A stretch of 64,000 nucleotides of DNA from UBA5232 sp964557565 (GTDB lineage: Bacteria > Patescibacteriota > Dojkabacteria > SC72). Shown one piece after another: positions 32,029 to 40,793 of this stretch. The stretch is from assembly GCA_964557565.1 (NCBI GenBank), contig CAZLAH010000001.1:1-64000 (forward strand), given 5' to 3'. A program made the position numbers and the translations under genes. The number at the start of each line of letters is the position of its first letter. Positions within the stretch are counted from its first letter, which is position 1. The notes beneath the pieces were generated by a model, which had not been told where the DNA came from, did not search any database, and was given only the letters and a program-made list of their open reading frames with translations.

Positions 32029-34341
32029 ATGGAAGAGATGCCCCACTCGAATCGCCATTCTAGGAAAATAACAATTCCTTTGGTACAGAAATATCTGTTC
32101 TTTGTACTGCTGTTTGTATTGCCACTTTCTATACTTCCTTTCTCTTGGGATTGGACAGAAAGAGGTATGTCCATTATTATTTTGTCTTTCTCTTCTTTAA
32201 TAATTGGTTTAGAGGTGTTAAGGGTCTTTTTAGAAGGTAAACTAAGTGTATTAAAGAGCTCTTTTGATACTGGAATATTCTTGTTAGCTCTTTCGATACT
32301 TCTCTCTACAATTTTTTCAAAAGATATAAATAGTAGCCTATGGGGAGTAGATGGAAAATTAGGTGGAGGTCTAATTGTTTTTCTTTCTCTAGCATTACTA
32401 TCTTTCTCTGTAAGAGTATTCATAAAGGAAGAAAAAGATATCCGATATGCTATCCTCTTTTTTCTTGCTGGTATGTTACTAAATAATATACTAAGTTTTC
32501 TTTCATTCTTAGGTGTAAATGTTTGGGGTCTTGTACCAGTATACAAAGAGTTGAATCAAACAGGATTACCACTATTTAGATCTTCAAAATTGCACATAGT
32601 GGTTAATGCAATATCAGTTCTTTTAGCTACAGCTTTGCTTGGAGGTCATCTCATTAACAAAAAAGAACAATATATATTCATAATATCAATACTCTCGTTG
32701 ATATTTTCAGCAATAAATATTTGGATATTTTCAATAAATGTAGGAGTAGGAATAGTAGTGTTGTTGCTTCTCATACTTGTGTTTGTAATATATTTCGTAT
32801 ACAAGAAGTTTAAACTACAAGAACAACAATCTAAAACAATGTTCATGTTTTTGCTTGTACTTTCTTTGGTAATTTTGATACCTTTTGTTCTTTTTCAAAT
32901 ACCTGCAGTAAGAGGATTGATCATCCCAAGTAGTATAAATATAATAGCTCAAGTATCTTTAGGATTAGATCTGTCTTGGAGTGTAGCTTCTTCTGTCTTT
33001 GTAAACTCTTTCCCAAGTGGACTATTTGGATTTGGTCCAGATACTTATTCAATAGCCTTTAATCTTTTCAAGCCAATTAGTACATCATTAATATCTTTCA
33101 ACAGTGTAAATTTTTACTACTCAGGAAATGAAATATTAACTCAATTACCAAATGGTGGTCTTTTTTGGTTAGCATCTTGGGGTATATTCGGTTTCCTTCT
33201 TTTCAGATCAGTAATAGTAGATCTCTTAAAGGTAAGACAGTATGGAGGTAGTGATGTTACTTGGTATTTGATGATTGCAGATGTAACAATAATTTATATA
33301 TTTTTAGTTTCGTTTTTCTCACCATACTTTGTACTCATTAACCTCTTCTTGTTCTTAATGATTTCTTTCAGAGGTATTCTTAGAGATATATTAAACAAGG
33401 GAACAGCAGATAGGTTTGTATTAAAACTTTGGACAGCAAATATGGACACGGAATCTGGTGACTCAAAGAACTTCAAGAACTTAAATATCTTAATGAGCAT
33501 AGTTATATCTGTTATATCTCTTGTAGTATTAGGTTTTTGGGTGTCAAAAGGTATAGCCTCTCTTTATGCGCTGAAAGCTGAAGCCTACTATATTGAACAA
33601 AACAGGAAATATGAGGGAGATGTATATCCAACAATGGAAGAGAGAGAAGAGTTTACAACAAATATGTCTAGATACTATGGAAAAGCTGTTGATTTTGACA
33701 AAGAGAATCCATACCTAAATAGGAAGAAAGGACTAATGTATTTAGAAAGAATAGGTATCTCAGCTGAAAAGTACTCAAATCTAGAAGATGGAGGAAACAA
33801 AGATCAGATAATAAAAGATGTAGGTATGTGGAAGAACTACACGATTGATTCTGTAAGAAAAAGCATAGATCTTTCATCTACTGTCTATGCGAACTGGGAA
33901 GCTAGCACAAGAGTATATATGGGGTTAATAGGTATGGGTTTTTACGATTATGTTGCGGACGCAATATATTCCTTGGAAAAAGCAATCGAATTAAATCCTT
34001 CTAATTTTGAATTGTATTACAGTAAAGCACAGATATATGTCATAAAATCAGAAAAAGATGCGGCTCTAAGTTCATTGACAAAAGCGTTAAGCCTTAATTC
34101 TCAACATGTTCCATCTATTCTTTTAGCAGGTGATATAAATAAAGAGATGGGTAATTTAGTAGTATATGAGTCCTACCTAAAGGCAGCTAAAAAGATTTTA
34201 GAGGTACAGGGTAGTACAGATTTGGAAATATACAATGAAATTAGTAAACAGTTAAATACTCTTTCATCAGATGGTCAAGAAGAAGATTCTAGTGAAGGAG
34301 AAGCTAAAGGGTCTGATGAATCTAAAACATCTGAGGAATAG
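32029..34341 (+). CDS. O-antigen ligase/polymerase-like membrane protein with TPR tail
   Basis: 770 residues. The first 500 residues contain about 12-13 hydrophobic helices, with a larger loop near residues 300-375 (IPSSINIIAQVSLGLDLSWS, SFPSGLFGFGPDTYSIAFNL) that fits the periplasmic loop of the Wzy/WaaL (Wzy_C) family. The last 250 residues are soluble and carry TPR-like helices (AIELNPSNFELYYSKAQIYV and KALSLNSQHVPSILLAGDIN). It ends in a Ser/Glu-rich tail. Such proteins polymerise or ligate surface glycans, or glycosylate pilins; the substrate cannot be told. Its last 67 bases overlap the 3' end of the convergent comF gene. Confidence 0.8.
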   Translation: MEEMPHSNRHSRKITIPLVQKYLFFVLLFVLPLSILPFSWDWTERGMSIIILSFSSLIIGLEVLRVFLEGKLSVLKSSFDTGIFLLALSILLSTIFSKDINSSLWGVDGKLGGGLIVFLSLALLSFSVRVFIKEEKDIRYAILFFLAGMLLNNILSFLSFLGVNVWGLVPVYKELNQTGLPLFRSSKLHIVVNAISVLLATALLGGHLINKKEQYIFIISILSLIFSAINIWIFSINVGVGIVVLLLLILVFVIYFVYKKFKLQEQQSKTMFMFLLVLSLVILIPFVLFQIPAVRGLIIPSSINIIAQVSLGLDLSWSVASSVFVNSFPSGLFGFGPDTYSIAFNLFKPISTSLISFNSVNFYYSGNEILTQLPNGGLFWLASWGIFGFLLFRSVIVDLLKVRQYGGSDVTWYLMIADVTIIYIFLVSFFSPYFVLINLFLFLMISFRGILRDILNKGTADRFVLKLWTANMDTESGDSKNFKNLNILMSIVISVISLVVLGFWVSKGIASLYALKAEAYYIEQNRKYEGDVYPTMEEREEFTTNMSRYYGKAVDFDKENPYLNRKKGLMYLERIGISAEKYSNLEDGGNKDQIIKDVGMWKNYTIDSVRKSIDLSSTVYANWEASTRVYMGLIGMGFYDYVADAIYSLEKAIELNPSNFELYYSKAQIYVIKSEKDAALSSLTKALSLNSQHVPSILLAGDINKEMGNLVVYESYLKAAKKILEVQGSTDLEIYNEISKQLNTLSSDGQEEDSSEGEAKGSDESKTSEE

Positions 34342-35051
34342 AAAGCTTTACCACGAAAAAGACAAATGGCATGTATCGGTATATTTCTGTTCGTACTTTT
34401 CCTAATACATTTTGTAATAGATTCTAATGTGGCTCCTGTAGTTAGAACATCATCTATGATTGTTATTGAGTCATAACTATCCATATTGAAATTGGTGTTT
34501 AAAGAAAAATGATTGAATGAGATATTTCTTCTTCCTTTCCTGTCTTCAAAAGCTTGATGTCCACTTTCCTTTGTTTTTAGAATCAGGCTGTCACAAAAAT
34601 CAAAACTGTAGTAATTAGCAAATATTTTCCCTAGATTAAATACTTGATTAAAACCTCTTTCTCTCATTCTAGAAGAAGATATAGGTACAATTGTTACCAA
34701 TGTATTACCTAGAATCTTGATGTGTTGTGAATTTCTCATAATATCTAAAAACAATTCAACTAAGCTCTCTGAGATATCGTATACATATGAATATTTGTAT
34801 CTCTTTAAAATTGTAGATGTTAGAGAATTATACTCCCAGCATACAAAGACAGAAGTTAAAGAATAATTTCTCATACAAGAAGAATGACTTTGAAAATCAT
34901 TTGACAATCGCCTACATATATAACATTCAGGAAGAGATCTCTTGAAAAGCTTTTTACATCTCTCACAAAGATACGTGCCTTCTTTGCTACATATGGTGCA
35001 AGAACGAGGAAATACAATATCTAATATATTCTTCATTCCAATATTATCCAT
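34275..35051 (-). CDS. ComF-family phosphoribosyltransferase-like protein
   Basis: 258 residues. An N-terminal four-cysteine zinc region (CTICSKEGTYLCERCKKLFK, then CYICRR) is followed by a type I PRTase fold with ISSSRMRERGFNQVFNLGK and the PRPP loop SITIIDDVLTTGATLES. This is the ComF architecture, linked in other bacteria to DNA uptake through type IV pili, which fits the PilN/PilO-like genes at the window start. The C-terminal Ser/Asp tail (DVLDSSDPLASPSLESSS) lies opposite the acidic tail of the upstream membrane gene. Confidence 0.92.
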   Translation of the reverse strand: MDNIGMKNILDIVFPRSCTICSKEGTYLCERCKKLFKRSLPECYICRRLSNDFQSHSSCMRNYSLTSVFVCWEYNSLTSTILKRYKYSYVYDISESLVELFLDIMRNSQHIKILGNTLVTIVPISSSRMRERGFNQVFNLGKIFANYYSFDFCDSLILKTKESGHQAFEDRKGRRNISFNHFSLNTNFNMDSYDSITIIDDVLTTGATLESITKCIRKSTNRNIPIHAICLFRGKAFYSSDVLDSSDPLASPSLESSS

Positions 35052-35099
35052 CCTAAATATTAATTAGATATGAATTGATAAAAATCTCACTTTAAATTA

Positions 35100-35108
35100 T
35101 GATATTAT
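35100..35108 (+). promoter_or_regulatory. Extended -10 promoter of murJ
   Basis: TGaTATTAT ends 21 nt before the murJ ATG (35130), giving a predicted leader of about 15 nt. It lies in the 78-bp divergent gap shared with comF. Confidence 0.45.
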
Positions 35109-35129
35109 TCGCTAAACCACATCGATAAT

Positions 35130-36899
35130 ATGTTGAAAATTCTTGAAAAGAAAAATAGTGTTTTTTTTGTAATGGCAATACTCCTCCTGACTAAGGTTCT
35201 GGGTTTTTTTAAGTTAAGAATAATAGCACAACTATTTGGTGTATCTCACGAATTAGATATTTTTTGGGCAGCATTCACAATCCCTGATATGCTTTTCATG
35301 ATAGTAGTTGCAGGTTCAATAAATGCCGCTATTATTCCAATATTCTCAGATATCTTTTACAAAAAAGGTGAAGAAACCTTAAACCAATTCTTCAATCAAC
35401 TTACATACCTAATAATTGCTTTTTGTACAGTTATAGCCGCAGCTCTTTTCATCTTTACTCCTCAAATTACTATCTTCTTGATTGAATCAGAATCTTTACA
35501 AAATATACTAACGTTTTCTAATAGGATAACCCAAGGTGACTATGAACAGTTTGTATATCTTACTCGAGTAATGATGCTATCTCCAATACTTTTAGGTACA
35601 AGCACTTTGATTACGGGATATCTACAGGTCAGAAAACAATTCTTTGTAACATCTCTTGCTCCACTAATATACAATGTTGCAATGGTCTTCGGACCTCTTT
35701 TCTTTGTTGTAGTACTTAAGATGGGAGTAGAAGGAATAGCTTTCTCAGCGGTAATAGGTTCTCTTCTTCACTTTCTCATACAAATTCCTTCATTTACTAA
35801 ATTTTACAAAACAAGCTTTTCTCTTCGAATTAGCACATTGGTCGAATCTTTGAAGAATAGATATGTTTGGAAAGCATTGAAGCTGGCAGTACCAAGAATG
35901 ATAGCGATATTTGGAGAGCAAATGAATGTAGTAGTAAATACGCTAATCAGTTTCTCTTTAGCCGCTGGAGCTTTAAGTGCTTACAAATTCGCACTAAGTC
36001 TTCATCTTTTCCCAATCAATATCATTGGTAGCGCAGTAGCACAAGTTGCATTGCCCAATATGGCAGAACATAGTGAAAATAAACCTAAATTCAAAGAAGT
36101 ATTAAACAATTCTCTTCAATTAGCCCTTTACCTTGTACTACCAATCGTAGCTACATTCATAATTCTTCGACTTCCAATTATACGTTTGGCATATGGAACT
36201 GGAGCTTTTGACTGGAGAGGTACAATCCTAACGGCATGGTGTCTTGCATTGCTTGCAGTCTCTGTAATTGGTCAAACACTAGCACAAATCCTTCTTAGGG
36301 CTTTCTATGCCCTAAAAGAAACATGGCTTCCTTTGTTAGCTATCTCTGTTGGTATTGTTTTGAATGTCCTTTTCGCATATCTTCTAACAAACTTTTTTAG
36401 TCATTACTATGACTGGAGGCCAATACTTGAACAAATGGTCTTACAAATAACGCATGCAAATGGTGGAGGCTTCCTCCAAGTACTTGGTTCTTTTGCTCTT
36501 GATATCGCAAGATGGTCAACTACAAGGGGAGATTCCGATATGGGAGTCGGTGGACTCTCTTTAAGTTTGAGTATTACATACTTAGTCCAAACTGTAATGC
36601 TTGGAACACTTTTAAACAGAAAGTGGCAAATTCTTTCTTGGGAAGAAACAGTAGCTCCGGCATTAACAAAAATTTTGAATACAATTTTAATGTGTATTGG
36701 AATGTACTTTGTATTCAAACTTTTTGATTTCCAACTAGATACAACCAGAACAATCTCGATCATAATACTTACGATCGTAACCTCTCTGTATGGAATAGCA
36801 TCATATTGGGTTGGTTCCAAAGTTTTCAATATCAAAGAATTAGATGTATTTGAAAAGAAACTTTTTGTGATCAAGAATAGTATTTTCTCTAAGAAATGA
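35130..36899 (+). CDS. murJ: MurJ-type lipid II flippase (MOP superfamily)
   Basis: 589 residues, about 14 hydrophobic helices. N-terminal conserved segment LTKVLGFFKLRIIAQLFGVS (about 20-39) with DIFWAAFTIPDMLF matches MurJ/MviN. Later AVPRMIAIFGEQMNVVVNTL and QTLAQILLRAFYALKETWLP are also typical. It would flip lipid-linked peptidoglycan precursor outward. A soluble insertion (about 420-475, HYYDWRPILEQMVL) lies between helices. It overlaps the next gene by 4 bases (ATGA). Confidence 0.93.
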   Translation: MLKILEKKNSVFFVMAILLLTKVLGFFKLRIIAQLFGVSHELDIFWAAFTIPDMLFMIVVAGSINAAIIPIFSDIFYKKGEETLNQFFNQLTYLIIAFCTVIAAALFIFTPQITIFLIESESLQNILTFSNRITQGDYEQFVYLTRVMMLSPILLGTSTLITGYLQVRKQFFVTSLAPLIYNVAMVFGPLFFVVVLKMGVEGIAFSAVIGSLLHFLIQIPSFTKFYKTSFSLRISTLVESLKNRYVWKALKLAVPRMIAIFGEQMNVVVNTLISFSLAAGALSAYKFALSLHLFPINIIGSAVAQVALPNMAEHSENKPKFKEVLNNSLQLALYLVLPIVATFIILRLPIIRLAYGTGAFDWRGTILTAWCLALLAVSVIGQTLAQILLRAFYALKETWLPLLAISVGIVLNVLFAYLLTNFFSHYYDWRPILEQMVLQITHANGGGFLQVLGSFALDIARWSTTRGDSDMGVGGLSLSLSITYLVQTVMLGTLLNRKWQILSWEETVAPALTKILNTILMCIGMYFVFKLFDFQLDTTRTISIIILTIVTSLYGIASYWVGSKVFNIKELDVFEKKLFVIKNSIFSKK

Positions 36900-37243
36900 A
36901 AAAAGGAATCCTAAAGAAAATATCCATAGTTTTACTTCTTCTTTTTTTGTTCATTTCTCTTTCTTCTTTGTATACATATTTTAGTTGGAGAAAGAGTTTT
37001 TACGAAAAGAANNNNNNNNNNNNNNNNNNNNNNNNNNNNNNNNNNNNNNNNNNNNNNNNNNNNNNNNNNNNNNNNNNNNNNNNNNNNNNNNNNNNNNNNN
37101 NNNNNNNNNNNATAGTGGAGATAAATAGGGGGATTAGTGATGCGGTCTTGTTAGTTAATGAAAATGCTTTTTTAGGAAGAACCATAAAGAATATAGAATT
37201 GATGGCAGACAGAGTCATAATTAAAGGAAATATAGAGCGATAA
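36896..37243 (+). CDS. Membrane-anchored protein interrupted by assembly gap
   Basis: Only the two ends are known. The N-terminal part (to about residue 38) is a basic start and a signal-anchor helix (ISIVLLLLFLFISLSSLYTY). The C-terminal part (about 43 residues: VEINRGISDAVLLVNENAFL and a beta-rich end VIIKGNIER) follows 100 N. The true gap length is unknown, so the frame across it is not assured and the two ends could even be different genes. It is translationally coupled to murJ. No family recognised. Confidence 0.5.
   Translation: MKKGILKKISIVLLLLFLFISLSSLYTYFSWRKSFYEKXXXXXXXXXXXXXXXXXXXXXXXXXXXXXXXXXXIVEINRGISDAVLLVNENAFLGRTIKNIELMADRVIIKGNIER
37012..37111. other. 100-N scaffold gap
   Basis: Exactly 100 N, the conventional placeholder for a gap of unknown size in a scaffolded assembly. 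It shows that the two flanks were joined by read pairs rather than by sequence. Confidence 0.98.
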
Positions 37244-37246
37244 CGC

Positions 37247-37276
37247 TTGAATATCACCAATCCCATATGATACAAT
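37247..37276 (+). promoter_or_regulatory. Promoter of groES-groEL
   Basis: TTGAAT (37247-37252), 18-bp spacer, TACAAT (37271-37276) with TGa directly upstream as an extended -10. The predicted start near 37283 falls inside the CIRCE-like element. Confidence 0.65.
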
Positions 37277-37279
37277 TCT

Positions 37280-37306
37280 TTGGCAATCATTAAATTAATC
37301 TGCTAA
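37280..37306 (+). promoter_or_regulatory. CIRCE-like HrcA operator upstream of groES
   Basis: TTGGCA (37280-37285), 15 nt, TGCTAA (37301-37306): 27 nt in total, with one mismatch between the arms. Size and arm sequence match the element before hrcA. It ends 6 nt before the groES ATG. Confidence 0.78.
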
Positions 37307-37312
37307 ACAGAT

Positions 37313-37612
37313 ATGTCTAAAGATATACAAATTCAACCATTAGGTAAAAGAGTTTTGATACAACCAGATGTTCTAGAAGAAAAAACAGCTGGTGGTTTAG
37401 TTCTTCCTCCAAGTGCAAATGATGACAAAAAACCTGAAACAGGAATTGTTGTTAAGTTAGGAAAAGGAAAGATAAAAGGAAAAGATATATCTTTTGATGT
37501 ATCAGTTGGGGATAGAATATATTTCAAAAAATACTCTCCAGATGAAGTAGAAATAGATAATGAAAAATATCTTCTTCTTGATGTAGAAGATATCTTAGCA
37601 ATCATAAAGTAA
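37313..37612 (+). CDS. groES: Co-chaperonin GroES
   Basis: 99 residues, the usual length. The N-terminus QIQPLGKRVLIQPDVLEEKT and mobile loop TAGGLVLPPSANDDKKPETG are typical, as are VGDRIYFKKYSPDEVEI and the C-terminal LLDVEDILAIIK. It forms the heptameric lid of GroEL. It is the first gene of groES-groEL, directly behind a CIRCE-like operator. Confidence 0.99.
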   Translation: MSKDIQIQPLGKRVLIQPDVLEEKTAGGLVLPPSANDDKKPETGIVVKLGKGKIKGKDISFDVSVGDRIYFKKYSPDEVEIDNEKYLLLDVEDILAIIK

Positions 37613-37635
37613 AATAAATTTAAACACTTACTCAT

Positions 37636-39264
37636 ATGTCAAAATCAATAATATACAATGAAGAAGCAAGAAAAGCCTTAAAAGCAGGTGTAGATACAAT
37701 AGCAAATGCTGTAAAGGTTACATTGGGACCTAAAGGAAGAAATATTGCAATTGCAAAAAGTTTTGGATCTCAGGTAATTACCAAGGATGGTGTTACTGTT
37801 GCAAAAGAGATAGAAGACAAAGATCCTTTTAAAAATGTTGGTGTTGAGATGATTAAAGAAGCATCTAACAAAGTGAATGATGTCGCAGGAGATGGTACTA
37901 CTACTGTTACAGTACTTGCTCAAGCAATAGCTTCTGCAGGTTTCAAAAATGTAGCAGCAGGTTCCAACCCCATATCTCTTAAAAGAGGTTTGGACAAGGG
38001 TGTAGAGATAATTATTAACGAATTAGAAAAAACAGCCAAAAAGATTACAAGCAAGGAAGAGATATCTCAAGTATCTACAATATCTGCAAACAATGACAAA
38101 GAACTAGGAGATATGATAGGTGGTGTATTTGAGAAGGTAGGAAAGGATGGAGTCATAACTGTAGAAGAAGCAAAAGGTCTTAAAGATGAAGTTGAATATA
38201 CAGAAGGAATGGAATTTGATAATGGATATGTAAGTGCATATTTTGTAAATAATGCAGAAACATTAGAAACCATTATGGATAACCCATATGTATTCATAAC
38301 GGATAAAAAATTGTCTAATCTTCAAGATATTCAGGCAATAGCTGAGAAAGTCCTTGGTGCTGCAGATAGACCTCTTGTAATAATTGCTGATGATATTGAG
38401 AATCAAGCATTAGCAACTCTTGTTGTAAACAAATTGAGGGGTACATTGGATGTTGTAGCTGTTAAGGCTCCTGGTTTTGGAGATAGAAAGAAGGAGATGT
38501 TGAAAGATCTTTCAGTATTAACAGGTGCAGAATATATTTCAGAGGATTTGGGTAAAACATTGGATTCAGTAGAGCTTACAGACTTGGGTTCTGCAAAGAA
38601 GGTTATTGTAAACAAAGAGAAGACAATCATTGTTGAAGGTAAGGGAGAGAAGAAGGAGATAGAAAGTAGAGTTAAAGAAATAAAGGCTCAGATATCAAGT
38701 ACTACATCAGACTATGATAGAGAGAAATTACAAGAAAGATTAGCAAAGATATCTGGTGGTGTTGCAGTTATTAAAGTTGGTGCAGCATCGGAGATAGAAG
38801 CTAAGGAGAAGAAGATGAGGATAGAGGATGCAATTAATGCTACGAGAGCAGCTATCGAGGAGGGTGTTGTAGCTGGTGGTGGTTTGGCATTACATAATGC
38901 TAAAGATGTTCTTAAGAAGGTTAAGTTAGATGACCGAGATGAGCAGTTAGGTATTGAAATTCTTAAGGGTATATTGAGTGAACCTCTTAAACAGATAGCT
39001 GAGAATGCGGGTGAGGATGGTGCAGTAATTGCTGCTAATTGTAAGGGTAATACAGGATTTAATGCTAAGACAGGAGAGTATGTAGATATGATTGAAGCAG
39101 GTATCATTGATCCTGTTAAAGTTACAAGATTAGCATTGTCTAATGCTGTATCTGTAGGTTCTATGTTAGTAACTACAGAAGCAGTTGTTGCAGATATTCC
39201 TGATGAGAAAGATAGCAAAGCTCCTATGGGTAGTGAAATGGGAGGTATGCCTGGAATGATGTAA
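37636..39264 (+). CDS. groEL: Chaperonin GroEL
   Basis: 542 residues. The equatorial ATP-binding domain has VTLGPKGRNIAIAKSFGSQV and the catalytic-Asp motif VAGDGTTTVTVLAQAI. The apical domain includes ITDKKLSNLQDIQAIAEKVL. The C-terminus ends in the Gly-Met-rich tail GSEMGGMPGMM. A single copy is seen in the window, 23 bp after groES. Codon use in the last third shifts toward GT-rich codons compared with the first part but stays in frame and conserved. Confidence 0.99.
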   Translation: MSKSIIYNEEARKALKAGVDTIANAVKVTLGPKGRNIAIAKSFGSQVITKDGVTVAKEIEDKDPFKNVGVEMIKEASNKVNDVAGDGTTTVTVLAQAIASAGFKNVAAGSNPISLKRGLDKGVEIIINELEKTAKKITSKEEISQVSTISANNDKELGDMIGGVFEKVGKDGVITVEEAKGLKDEVEYTEGMEFDNGYVSAYFVNNAETLETIMDNPYVFITDKKLSNLQDIQAIAEKVLGAADRPLVIIADDIENQALATLVVNKLRGTLDVVAVKAPGFGDRKKEMLKDLSVLTGAEYISEDLGKTLDSVELTDLGSAKKVIVNKEKTIIVEGKGEKKEIESRVKEIKAQISSTTSDYDREKLQERLAKISGGVAVIKVGAASEIEAKEKKMRIEDAINATRAAIEEGVVAGGGLALHNAKDVLKKVKLDDRDEQLGIEILKGILSEPLKQIAENAGEDGAVIAANCKGNTGFNAKTGEYVDMIEAGIIDPVKVTRLALSNAVSVGSMLVTTEAVVADIPDEKDSKAPMGSEMGGMPGMM

Positions 39265-39278
39265 TACTAAGTATTTAG

Positions 39279-39303
39279 AAAGAGGGGTTTACACCCCTCT
39301 TTT
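39279..39303 (+). terminator. Rho-independent terminator after groEL
   Basis: AAAGAGGGGT (39279-39288) pairs perfectly with ACCCCTCTTT (39293-39302) around a TTAC loop, followed by T residues. Confidence 0.93.
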
Positions 39304-39320
39304 ACTTTATCTTGTTCTAG

Positions 39321-40301
39321 ATGATAGAGGTCCAACAAAATAAAAATACAATATTCTTTTCCTTAATTATATATTTATTACTATTCAAAGAATTGGAATT
39401 AAAAACTCCAACAAAACTCGCAACAAAAGTTTTCAAAGATTTCGAGAATATAAATGAAACGAAAGAAGCAAAAGAATTCATAGCAAGGTATAAAGATTCT
39501 AATCCATTGAAAATAAACTACCAATATAATCTTCTCTCTCTGTATACAGATTCCACATACTCAATAAAATATAAAAAAGAGTCTAAGATACTTAAAGAAA
39601 TCCTTAATGATTCTGAATATATAAAACATACAGAAACAATAAAGGAACTATTTCCAAAATTAAATGAATCTATTAAATTTGATGATTATTATGAAAAAAA
39701 TATCCTTTCAACTTATCAAGATTTGATAAAAGACATACAAGAAATCTTCAATTTTAATCCTAAAATTTATGAAAGTCTTATTTCTTTCTGGAAAATAGCA
39801 TTTCAACCTGAACTAATCTTTATCCCAAATTTTCTTTCAACAGGAGATTGCTTTGGGTTAAGGAAAGAAAAAAAATTCTATTCAGTTACTTCTGCTAAGA
39901 TAAATAAAGATACAGGGGAGAGAGAGTTTTATCCAGCTCATGTTATATCTAATTCTATCCATGAGTTCTCGCATTCTTTCTTAGATGAGGCAATTAAGTA
40001 TGAGAATTTAGTTGAAAATATATCTGATTTAGAAAAAGAAAAATACCAGAGAATAATCAATGAAGAAATAGATCCACAAATTTTGAAAATATACGGAAGT
40101 AAATATTTCATCGAATGCTTCGATCGGGCAGCAACTTTGAGGGTAAAAGAAATGGCTGGAGTAAGTAATGTGAAAGAAAATTATTTTATCGAAGAGAGAC
40201 AAAGGGGCTATATATTAACAGAACTCTTCTATAAAAATCTTCTTAATAATGAAGATAGCTCACCTGGGAAAATATACGTTGAAACCTTAAAAAGTATTTG
40301 A
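39321..40301 (+). CDS. Putative zinc metallopeptidase (DUF4932-like)
   Basis: 326 residues, with a hydrophobic N-terminal stretch (FFSLIIYLLLFKEL) but no clear signal peptide. The core motif is an HExxH type, IHEFSHSFLDE, preceded by YPAHVISNS, with downstream FIECFDRAATLRVKEMAG that could supply a further ligand. Gluzincin-like proteins of the DUF4932 group have this HEFSHSF pattern; the assignment is from memory of the motif, not a search. It lies after the groEL terminator and convergent with another HExxH gene (3-nt gap). Confidence 0.65.
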   Translation: MIEVQQNKNTIFFSLIIYLLLFKELELKTPTKLATKVFKDFENINETKEAKEFIARYKDSNPLKINYQYNLLSLYTDSTYSIKYKKESKILKEILNDSEYIKHTETIKELFPKLNESIKFDDYYEKNILSTYQDLIKDIQEIFNFNPKIYESLISFWKIAFQPELIFIPNFLSTGDCFGLRKEKKFYSVTSAKINKDTGEREFYPAHVISNSIHEFSHSFLDEAIKYENLVENISDLEKEKYQRIINEEIDPQILKIYGSKYFIECFDRAATLRVKEMAGVSNVKENYFIEERQRGYILTELFYKNLLNNEDSSPGKIYVETLKSI

Positions 40302-40303
40302 TC

Positions 40304-40759
40304 CTATCTAACAATCTCTAGCCAATTCTCTTTTAACCACATATCTGCCATATCCTGCTCTTCTATTAAATCTCTCTTAATCAATTCCTTCTTAATAATA
40401 TTCCCTTGATGAGGATTTAAGAACCTCTTCTCTAATGGAGAACTAAAACCATGAGCATAATGACATAACTCATGAGCTACAGTAGCCCTAACTACATACT
40501 CAGGTATATACTCATTCTTGTAATAGCTAGTTACAGTAATTACAGTAACACTCTTGTCATCCTGCACATCATAATCATCCCTTTTCTTTCTTAACAATCC
40601 CTTTATCCTTGTACCATCTCTTGCCAACTTAATACTCCCTAACTGTCTCTTGGAATACTTCCCAAACTTAATAACGACCAAATTCTTCCTTGGTATATCA
40701 CAAAAATGATTATCCCAAAGATCATAAAGTACTTCTTCTAAATAACTATTATCTCTCAT
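40304..40759 (-). CDS. SprT-like small metallopeptidase
   Basis: 151 residues. The active-site helix reads VAHELCHYAHGF (HExxH), and a third likely ligand follows in NPHQGNIIKKEL, a spacing seen in SprT-like proteins. No signal peptide or membrane helix, so it is cytoplasmic. Upstream of the ATG the minus strand has a strong Shine-Dalgarno, AGGAGG with a 9-nt spacer, unusual in this window. It is divergent from the ABC exporter and shares a 34-bp promoter gap with it. Confidence 0.72.
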   Translation of the reverse strand: MRDNSYLEEVLYDLWDNHFCDIPRKNLVVIKFGKYSKRQLGSIKLARDGTRIKGLLRKKRDDYDVQDDKSVTVITVTSYYKNEYIPEYVVRATVAHELCHYAHGFSSPLEKRFLNPHQGNIIKKELIKRDLIEEQDMADMWLKENWLEIVR

Positions 40760-40793
40760 TCAATAACTCCTCCTCTCATGTTATCATGTTAAG
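40760..40793. promoter_or_regulatory. Divergent promoter gap, SprT-like gene and ABC exporter
   Basis: On the + strand TGtTATCAT (40779-40787) ends 6 nt before the ABC exporter ATG (40794), predicting a leaderless message. On the - strand an overlapping TGaTAACAT (40786 down to 40778) is followed by the AGGAGG of the SprT-like gene. The two extended -10 boxes lie on top of each other on opposite strands. Confidence 0.5.

Noticed and set aside
36896..37243. One continuous 115-residue protein across the N run
   Set aside because: 100 N is a placeholder for unknown length, so frame and identity across it cannot be trusted.
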